Positions 59,015 through 64,000 of a DNA stretch of 64,000 bases are shown piece by piece. The stretch comes from CADEFQ01 sp050249415. GTDB taxonomy: Bacteria > Pseudomonadota > Gammaproteobacteria > Steroidobacterales > Steroidobacteraceae. The DNA lies in assembly GCA_050249415.1 (NCBI GenBank), contig JBFWQO010000005.1:186001-250000 (forward strand). Reading direction: 5' to 3'. The notes under the pieces were generated by a model. That model was not told the origin of the DNA, made no database searches, and saw only the letters and a list, made by a program, of their open reading frames with translations. Positions within the stretch are counted from its first letter, which is position 1. Each line of letters begins with the position of its first letter. Made by a program: the position numbers and the translations under genes.

Positions 59015-59620
59015 TCAGTCGTCCCGCCCCCAGCGAGGCACGAGCGCCTGCTCGATGCCGAGCTGGTCGAGGATGCGCGCCACCACGAAATCGACGATGT
59101 CCGCGACGCTCGCGGGCTTGTGGTAGAAGCCGGGGCTCGCCGGCAGGATCGTGACGCCGAGGCGCGCGAGCTTCAGCATGTTCTCGAGGTGAATTGCGGA
59201 AAAGGGCATTTCGCGCGGCACCAGCACGAGCTTGCCCTGCTCCTTCAGCACGACATCCGCGGCGCGCTCGGTGAGGCCGTTGCTGGCGCCGCAGGCGATC
59301 GCCGAGAGCATCGACATGCTGCAGGGCGCGACCACCATCGTACGCGGCGCGCCCGAGCCGCTTGCAAGCGGCGAAGTCCACTCCTCTTCGCCGTACACGA
59401 AGAGCCTTCCAGGCTGTGCACGGCAACGATCTGCAAGGTAACGGGCCGCTTCGGCCGCGCGCCCCGGCACCGGGCAATCGGCCTCGGTCGCGAGCACGAC
59501 ATGGGCCGCGCGCGTCAGGGTCACGTGGACTGTGCGCCCCGCCCCGAGCAGGCATTCCAGCAGGCGCAGGCCGTACTGCGCGCCCGACGCGCCCGTCATG
59601 GCGACGGTAACGTCGTTCAT
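59015..59620 (-). CDS. ubiX: UbiX family flavin prenyltransferase
   Basis: UbiX attaches a dimethylallyl group to FMN, making the prenylated cofactor of UbiD decarboxylases used in ubiquinone synthesis. The 201-residue product shows VAMTGASGAQYGLRLLECLL, the MVVAPCSMSMLSAIACGASN segment, LVLVPREMPFSAIHLENML and PASPGFYHKP. It overlaps mpl by four bases (ATGA), supporting start ATG 59620 within a much longer open frame. Confidence 0.95.
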   Translation of the reverse strand: MNDVTVAMTGASGAQYGLRLLECLLGAGRTVHVTLTRAAHVVLATEADCPVPGRAAEAARYLADRCRAQPGRLFVYGEEEWTSPLASGSGAPRTMVVAPCSMSMLSAIACGASNGLTERAADVVLKEQGKLVLVPREMPFSAIHLENMLKLARLGVTILPASPGFYHKPASVADIVDFVVARILDQLGIEQALVPRWGRDD

Positions 59621-60996
59621 GCCGCGCCCTTCGCCTGCGCGGCAAGACCCGCCAGCACCTTGTCGTGCAGGCCGCCGAAGCCGCCGTTGCTCATGATCAG
59701 GAGCTGGTCGCCGGCGCGCGACCCCGCCACGAGCTGCGCCGCAAGCGCATCGACGCTCGCGCTGCAATGGACCCGCGCTCCGAGCGGCGCCATCGCCGCG
59801 GCCGCGTCCCAGCCGAGGTCTTCGGGCGTGTAGAGCCAGACCTCGTCCGCGCCCGAGAGCGAAGCCGCGAGCGTCTCGCGGTGCACGCCCATCTTCATGG
59901 TGTTCGAGCGTGGCTCGAGCACGGCAACGATGCGCGCGCTGCCTGCGCGGCGGCGCAGACCGTCGATCGTCGTGGCGATCGCGGTCGGGTGGTGCGCGAA
60001 ATCGTCGAAGACGCGGATACCCGCGATCTCGCCCCGCAGCTCCATCCGCCGCTTGATGCCCTTGAACTCGCGCAACGCCGCCGCGGCGACCGGCACCGGC
60101 ACCCCGGCATGGCGCGCGGCGGCGATGGCGGCCAGCGCGTTGTCGACATTGTGAGCCCCGTACAACGGCCACTCTACGGTGGCGAACGCCTCGCCCCGCT
60201 CGAGCACCTCGAAATGTGCCCAGTCGCCGTTGCCGAGCGGGCGCGCCGACCACTGCGCCCCGCCGCTGCGCGAGTAGCCCTCGCGGGGCGTCCAGCAACC
60301 GAGCGCGAGTGTCGCATCGAGATTCGCGTCGGCGGCGTTCGCGATGATGCGGCCCGACGGCGGCACCATGCGCACCAGCAGGTGGAACTGGCGCTGGATC
60401 GAGGCGAGGTCCGGGTAGATGTCGGCGTGGTCGAACTCGAGGTTGCCGAGCACGAGCGTGCGCGGCCGGTAGTGCACGAACTTGGCGCGCTTGTCGAAGA
60501 ACGCGGTGTCGTACTCGTCGGCTTCGATCACGAAGAACGGCTCCTCGCCGAGCCGCGCCGAGGTGTCGAAGTTGCCCGGCACGCCGCCGATCAGGAAACC
60601 GGGCGAAAGGCCCGCGTACTCGAGGATCCAGGCGAGCATGCTGGACGTCGTGGTCTTGCCGTGCGTACCCGACACCGCGAGCACCCAGCGATCAGCGAGC
60701 ACCGTGCGCGACAGCCATTCCGGCCCCGAGGCATAGGGAATGCCGCTGTCGAGCAGCGCCTCGATCACCGGCACGCCGCGCGACATCACGTTGCCGACGA
60801 CGACGACATCGGGGCGCGGCTCGAGCTGCGCGGCCTCGTAGCCCTGCACGATCCGGATGCCGAGCGACTCGAGCTGGGTGCTCATGGGCGGGTAGACGTT
60901 GCGGTCCGAGCCGGTCACGCGATGACCGGCCGCCTTCGCGATCGCCGCGATGCCCGCCATGAAAGTGCCGCAGATGCCGAGGATGTGGATATGCAT
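59617..60996 (-). CDS. mpl: UDP-N-acetylmuramate:L-alanyl-gamma-D-glutamyl-meso-diaminopimelate ligase
   Basis: Mpl re-attaches murein tripeptide recovered from the wall to UDP-MurNAc, part of peptidoglycan recycling. The 459-residue product has MHIHILGICGTFMAGIAAIA, the ATP loop VSGTHGKTTTSSMLAW, FVIEADEYDTAFFDKRAKFV (the EADEYDTAFFDKR motif is specific to Mpl), and FDDFAHHPTAI. It is one base from the stop of the membrane-protein gene upstream and overlaps ubiX. Confidence 0.95.
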   Translation of the reverse strand: MHIHILGICGTFMAGIAAIAKAAGHRVTGSDRNVYPPMSTQLESLGIRIVQGYEAAQLEPRPDVVVVGNVMSRGVPVIEALLDSGIPYASGPEWLSRTVLADRWVLAVSGTHGKTTTSSMLAWILEYAGLSPGFLIGGVPGNFDTSARLGEEPFFVIEADEYDTAFFDKRAKFVHYRPRTLVLGNLEFDHADIYPDLASIQRQFHLLVRMVPPSGRIIANAADANLDATLALGCWTPREGYSRSGGAQWSARPLGNGDWAHFEVLERGEAFATVEWPLYGAHNVDNALAAIAAARHAGVPVPVAAAALREFKGIKRRMELRGEIAGIRVFDDFAHHPTAIATTIDGLRRRAGSARIVAVLEPRSNTMKMGVHRETLAASLSGADEVWLYTPEDLGWDAAAAMAPLGARVHCSASVDALAAQLVAGSRAGDQLLIMSNGGFGGLHDKVLAGLAAQAKGAA

Positions 60997-60997
60997 G

Positions 60998-61522
60998 TCA
61001 GGAAGACGCCGCGGGAGGAAAGAGGCCGAGCAGCACCAGCTGGCCGGCGACGGTCTGCAGCAGCGCGAGGCTCACGCAGACCGGCATCGGCTGCCCGAGC
61101 GCCGAGCGCAGGATACGGCCGTTCGCGGCGAGCACCCACGCGAGCATGCCGAGCCCGACGACGGCGATCGGCACGAGCCAGGCGTCGTCGTCCTGGAAGC
61201 GGCCGGCGAGCCAGGCCGTGGCGATCCACACCGGGGCCAGCACCGTCTGGTAACCGAACACGGCGGTCGTCGTCTGCAGGAAGCGCTCCGGCCGCGAAAA
61301 CAGGCGCATCAGCACGACGTACCATACGAGCGTGAAGAGGATGTCGACCACGAGGTGCAGGTGCCAGGGCCCGGGAATCGGCGGCAGCAGCGTGCTGACG
61401 AGGAAGTTCACGAGGAAATTCGCCGCGACCGTACCGAGCAGCAGGAACGCCGACGCCGGCAGCTCCTCGGGCCCACGGCGCAGCAACGCCATATCGGTGA
61501 ACAGGCGAAGGAGGCTCAACAT
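60998..61522 (-). CDS. unrecognised integral membrane protein
   Basis: A 174-residue protein with about four or five hydrophobic spans (around residues 22-45, 55-75, 85-105, 115-135, 145-168). No catalytic motif is seen. The general layout resembles Yip1-like or DUF-type small membrane proteins. It is the first gene of the minus-strand group with mpl and ubiX (one base to mpl), and is divergent from rnd. No function is assigned. Confidence 0.8.
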   Translation of the reverse strand: MLSLLRLFTDMALLRRGPEELPASAFLLLGTVAANFLVNFLVSTLLPPIPGPWHLHLVVDILFTLVWYVVLMRLFSRPERFLQTTTAVFGYQTVLAPVWIATAWLAGRFQDDDAWLVPIAVVGLGMLAWVLAANGRILRSALGQPMPVCVSLALLQTVAGQLVLLGLFPPAASS

Positions 61523-61602
61523 GCCGGTCGCCGCTTTCGGGCTCGTGGATCGACTCGCATAATGCCGGACCGATTGTACGGGAGTCTCCGGAAGCGTTCC
61601 GC

Positions 61603-62706
61603 ATGTCCATGAACACCGCGCTCATCACCTCTGCAAGCGATCTCGACGAATTCTGCGCCGCGCTCGCGGCGACCCCCGCCATCGGCCTCGACACCGAGTT
61701 CATGCGCGAGCGCACCTACCGGGCCGATCTCTGCCTGCTCCAGGCCGCGACGCCCCGGCAGGCTGCCTGCATCGACCCGCTCGCGCTCGATTCGCTCGCG
61801 CCGCTAGCGCCTGCGTTCGGCTCGCAGGGCCCCCTCAAGATCCTGCATGCCGCGCGCCAGGACCTTGAAGTGCTGTGGACCGCGGTGGGACCCATAGGCC
61901 CGGTCTTCGATACGCAGGTGGCCGCCGCGCTCGCCGGCCTGCCGGCGCAGGTGGGGTATGCGGAACTCGTGCGCCAGCTACTGGGCCACGAGCTCGCCAA
62001 GGCGCACACGCGCACCGACTGGTCGCGCCGGCCGCTCAGCGACGAGCAGCTCGCGTACGCGATCGACGACGTGCGCTACCTCGCGCCGCTGCGCGACGCG
62101 CTGCTCGAGCGCCTCGACGGACTCGGGCGCATCGCCTGGCTGGAAGAGGAATTGCAGGCGATCGTCGAGCCATCAGGATTCGCCGTCGATCCGGAACAGG
62201 CCTGGCGGCGCCTCAAGGGCGTGCAGGCGCTCGACCCCGGCCGCCAGCGACTCGCGAAGTCGCTCGCCGCGTGGCGCGAACGGCACGCCATCGACCGCAA
62301 TCGCCCGCGCGGCTGGATCCTCGACGACGCGGCGCTCAAGGAGATCGTCGCGAGCGTGCCGCGGGATGCGGACGCGCTCGTCGCGATTGCCGGTTTGCCG
62401 CAGGGCGTCGCGCAGCGTTCGGGCGCCGAGCTGCTCGCGCTCGTGCACGACGCCGCGATCGAGGAGCCGCCACCGCCGCTGCCACGACGCGAGCGGCCGG
62501 ATCCGGCTGTCACGGCGACCGTGAAGCGGCTCGCCGATCTCACGCGCCAGGCGGCCAGTGACACAGGGATCAGCGCCGAGGTGCTCGCCCCACGCCGCGA
62601 ACTCGAACGGCTCGCTGCGGGCGATCTGGGCGTGGCCGTGCTGAGCGGATGGCGGCGCAGCGTGGTGGGGGAGCGGCTGCTCGAGGGGCTACGTACGGTG
62701 GGCTGA
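61603..62706 (+). CDS. rnd: ribonuclease D
   Basis: RNase D is a 3'-5' exoribonuclease that trims tRNA precursors. The 367-residue product has the DEDD catalytic set: GLDTEFMRERTY (motif I, D and E), ILHAARQDLEVLW (motif II, D), and YAIDDVRYLAPL (motif III, Y and D). An HRDC domain follows (from about residue 205, WRERHAIDRNRPRGWILDD). ATG 61609 (MNTALITS) is an alternative start. Confidence 0.94.
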   Translation: MSMNTALITSASDLDEFCAALAATPAIGLDTEFMRERTYRADLCLLQAATPRQAACIDPLALDSLAPLAPAFGSQGPLKILHAARQDLEVLWTAVGPIGPVFDTQVAAALAGLPAQVGYAELVRQLLGHELAKAHTRTDWSRRPLSDEQLAYAIDDVRYLAPLRDALLERLDGLGRIAWLEEELQAIVEPSGFAVDPEQAWRRLKGVQALDPGRQRLAKSLAAWRERHAIDRNRPRGWILDDAALKEIVASVPRDADALVAIAGLPQGVAQRSGAELLALVHDAAIEEPPPPLPRRERPDPAVTATVKRLADLTRQAASDTGISAEVLAPRRELERLAAGDLGVAVLSGWRRSVVGERLLEGLRTVG

Positions 62707-62718
62707 TTGCGGTGAGAC

Positions 62719-62897
62719 GGAGGAGGAGCGGGAGTTCCGGTTCCTCACGGGTCGAGCGCCGCCTGCGGCGGTCCCCTCGTCTCGGCGGCGCCCGGCGCAC
62801 TGTGTCGACAGAGACTGTAAAACCTGTGTACGCCGGACGCTGATCGCCGCTCCTCGGCGCTCTCCACGCTCGTCACCGGAACTCCCGCTCCCCCTCC
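62719..62897. repeat. long palindromic element, A type, copy 5
   Basis: Arms 62719-62740 and 62876-62897 pair over 21 of 22 positions, with inner part GAGCGGGAGTTCCGG / CCGGAACTCCCGCTC. The core is almost identical to that at 54123-54257, but the arm differs on both sides in a compensating way (GGGAGTT/AACTCCC here, GGAGCCT/AGGCTCC there). It starts 13 bases after the rnd stop. Confidence 0.9.
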
Positions 62898-63000
62898 GGC
62901 GCACGGCAAGTTACCCAACGCAAGCTGCCTGGTTGAGGTGAAGAAGGCTGCCTCACCTTGCGCTCCTAACCTCAAGGACAACGAGTTGTGTTTCGCGAGC
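62898..63000. repeat. conserved linker between paired palindromic elements
   Basis: A 103-base linker matching 54280-54386: GGTTGAGGTGAAGAAGGC, TGCCTCACC, CTAACCTCAAGGACAACGAG and TTTCGCGAGCGGCC. TTGAGGT (about 62932-62938) and ACCTCAA (about 62969-62975) are an inverted repeat. No gene seen. Confidence 0.65.
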
Positions 63001-63195
63001 GGCCGGCAAGCGGCGCGGTGATTCATCCGCGGACGAGCGTGGAGGGCGCCGAGGAGCGGGGGTCAGAGCGAGGCGTACGCCTTCGTCCCAGTGTCTGATG
63101 ACACAGTGCGCCGAGCGCCCCCGCTTCGAGGGAACGCCATCGAAGATGGCGCGCCCGATTCGCGAGGAGGCGGATGAATCACCGCGCCGCTGGCC
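63001..63195. repeat. long palindromic element, B type, full copy
   Basis: The left arm is 63001-63030 and the right arm 63170-63195; the inner 22 bp (63009-63030, AGCGGCGCGGTGATTCATCC then GC) pair without mismatch. The core matches the B copy at 54387-54576, including GGACGAGCGTGGAGGGCGCC and CGAGCGCCCCCGC. It lies in the convergent gap between rnd and adk. Confidence 0.87.
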
Positions 63196-63223
63196 CGCAA
63201 CCCTCATCACACAACACGCAACC

Positions 63224-63904
63224 CTACGCCCGGGTAGCCTCTTCCACCTCCACCCCCTCGCCGCTGCGCTCGGTCAGCGCAGCCTCGAGCCGATGGGTCA
63301 CCTCTTCCATCTCCGCATCGGCATCGATCATGCGCAGGAGGCCCTGCGCGGCGTAGTGGGCGGCAAGCGGCTTCGTCTGCTCGTCGTAGACCTGCAGGCG
63401 CTTCGCGACCGTTTCTTCCTTGTCGTCGGGACGCTGCACGAGATTCGGCGCCGCGCAGCAGCCCGTCGCCGGCGGCGGCGCGGTGTGGATGTTGAACACG
63501 CGACCGCAATTCGTGCACGTGCGGCGGCCCGAGATGCGCTTGACCAGCTTGCCGTAGTCGACATCCATCTGCACCACCGCTTCGAGCGGCGTGCCGAGCC
63601 CTTCGAGCAGCTGCGCGAGGCCTTCGGCCTGGGCGATGGTGCGCGGGAAACCATCGAGGATAAAGCCACCCTGCGCGTCGGCCTGCGCGAGGCGCTCGCG
63701 GATGATGCCGAGCATGGTCGCGTCGTCGACCAGCTTGCCTGCGTCCATGATGGCCTTGGCGTGCACGCCAAGCGGCGTGCCGGCCTTGACGGCCGCGCGC
63801 AGCAGGTCGCCGGTGGAGATCTGCGGTACGCCGTGTCGCTGGACGAGGCGCTGGGATTGCGTGCCCTTGCCGGAGCCGGGCGCGCCTAATAGGACAATGC
63901 GCAT
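63224..63904 (-). CDS. adk: adenylate kinase
   Basis: Adk interconverts AMP plus ATP and two ADP. The 226-residue product has the P-loop LLGAPGSGKGTQSQRL, ISTGDLLRAAV, the FILDGFPRTIAQAEGL motif and QRPDDKEETVAKRL. The LID domain holds TCTNCGRVFNIH and, further on, GCCAAPN: one intact CxxC and an adjacent CC rather than the usual second CxxC of zinc-type LIDs. Start ATG 63904 is standard (MRIVLLGAPG). Confidence 0.95.
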   Translation of the reverse strand: MRIVLLGAPGSGKGTQSQRLVQRHGVPQISTGDLLRAAVKAGTPLGVHAKAIMDAGKLVDDATMLGIIRERLAQADAQGGFILDGFPRTIAQAEGLAQLLEGLGTPLEAVVQMDVDYGKLVKRISGRRTCTNCGRVFNIHTAPPPATGCCAAPNLVQRPDDKEETVAKRLQVYDEQTKPLAAHYAAQGLLRMIDADAEMEEVTHRLEAALTERSGEGVEVEEATRA

Positions 63905-63963
63905 GGGCCGCGCACAGTACCCGGCGATCCCCCCGCGGTCAAATGAGCTATCCTTGCCAAAAT

Positions 63964-64000
63964 ATGCAAAAACCCGTGAAAAAGAACGCGCTGTACGCGC
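63964..64000 (+). CDS. first codons of a CDS cut by the window end (possibly PPi-dependent 6-phosphofructokinase)
   Basis: ATG 63964 opens a frame reading MQKPVKKNALYA to the edge. The short basic start followed by NALYA resembles the N-terminus of pyrophosphate-dependent phosphofructokinases (which go on with QSGGVTAVIN), and that gene is next to adk in some related genomes. Only 12 residues are visible, so both existence and identity are tentative. It is divergent from adk. Confidence 0.4.
   Translation, partial: MQKPVKKNALYA

Overview
The window is a high-GC (roughly 70% by eye) bacterial chromosome segment densely packed with housekeeping genes. Gene content and order point to a Gammaproteobacterium: sspB-sspA next to the cytochrome bc1 genes, rsmI divergent from lpoA-yraN, a kdsD-kdsC-lptC-lptA-lptB-rpoN-hpf-rapZ run, mpl, and a meso-diaminopimelate type murE. 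The absence of enteric features and the SAH riboswitch on ahcY suggest a Xanthomonadales/Nevskiales/Steroidobacter-like lineage, but that placement is inference.

Region by region. (1) 1-11671, minus strand: the division and cell wall (dcw) cluster, read from its promoter as mraZ-rsmH-ftsL-ftsI-murE-murF-mraY-murD-ftsW-murG-murC, with murC cut by the window edge. Most junctions are ATGA or TGATG overlaps. Upstream of mraZ lie a consensus sigma-70 promoter and a three-box MraZ operator. (2) 11802-15331: RNase P RNA (rnpB), whose 5' end overlaps the 3' end of rsmI, then divergent lpoA and yraN. (3) 15762-20658: sspB-sspA, the three bc1 complex genes, and a divergent DegS-like protease. (4) 21043-23044: an unrecognised pair of secreted proteins, slightly poorer in GC, bracketed by palindromic repeats. 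(5) 23323-32173: murA and ibaG on the minus strand; on the plus strand Kdo synthesis and LPS transport genes leading into rpoN, hpf, rapZ and a lipoprotein. (6) 32569-40153: mgtE, a patatin-like protein, a peroxiredoxin with a signal peptide, and a MoxR/VWA/penicillin-acylase group. (7) 40158-48719: tkt-gap-pgk-pyk on the minus strand, divergent from metK and an SAH-riboswitch-controlled ahcY. (8) 49312-54084: a four-gene signalling operon. It encodes a TonB-like protein with a degenerate receiver domain, a membrane-anchored CheA-like kinase without a CheW domain, a CheY-like receiver and a CheX-like phosphatase. (9) 54609-64000: assorted enzymes, mpl, ubiX, rnd and adk, ending with the first codons of a gene that may be pyrophosphate-dependent phosphofructokinase.

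Two families of dispersed repeats fill nearly every long intergenic gap. The first comprises long palindromic elements of about 180-235 bp at 20.7, 23.1, 48.75-49.1, 54.1-54.6 and 62.7-63.2 kb. Their terminal arms (22-27 bp) differ between many copies but remain self-complementary within each copy, and three loci carry a composite of two elements joined by a conserved linker of about 105 bp. The second family comprises heptamer arrays (GCGAACG/GCGAATA type) ending in GCCAGAA, arranged as inverted pairs at 15.3-15.8 and 32.2-32.5 kb.

The best candidate for something undescribed is the 49.3-54.1 kb TonB/CheA-like/CheY/CheX operon; the palindromic repeat family with compensating arm changes is second. 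Start sites were chosen by family alignment and by overlap or ribosome-binding-site context. All functional names rest on motif recognition by reading, not on a database search.
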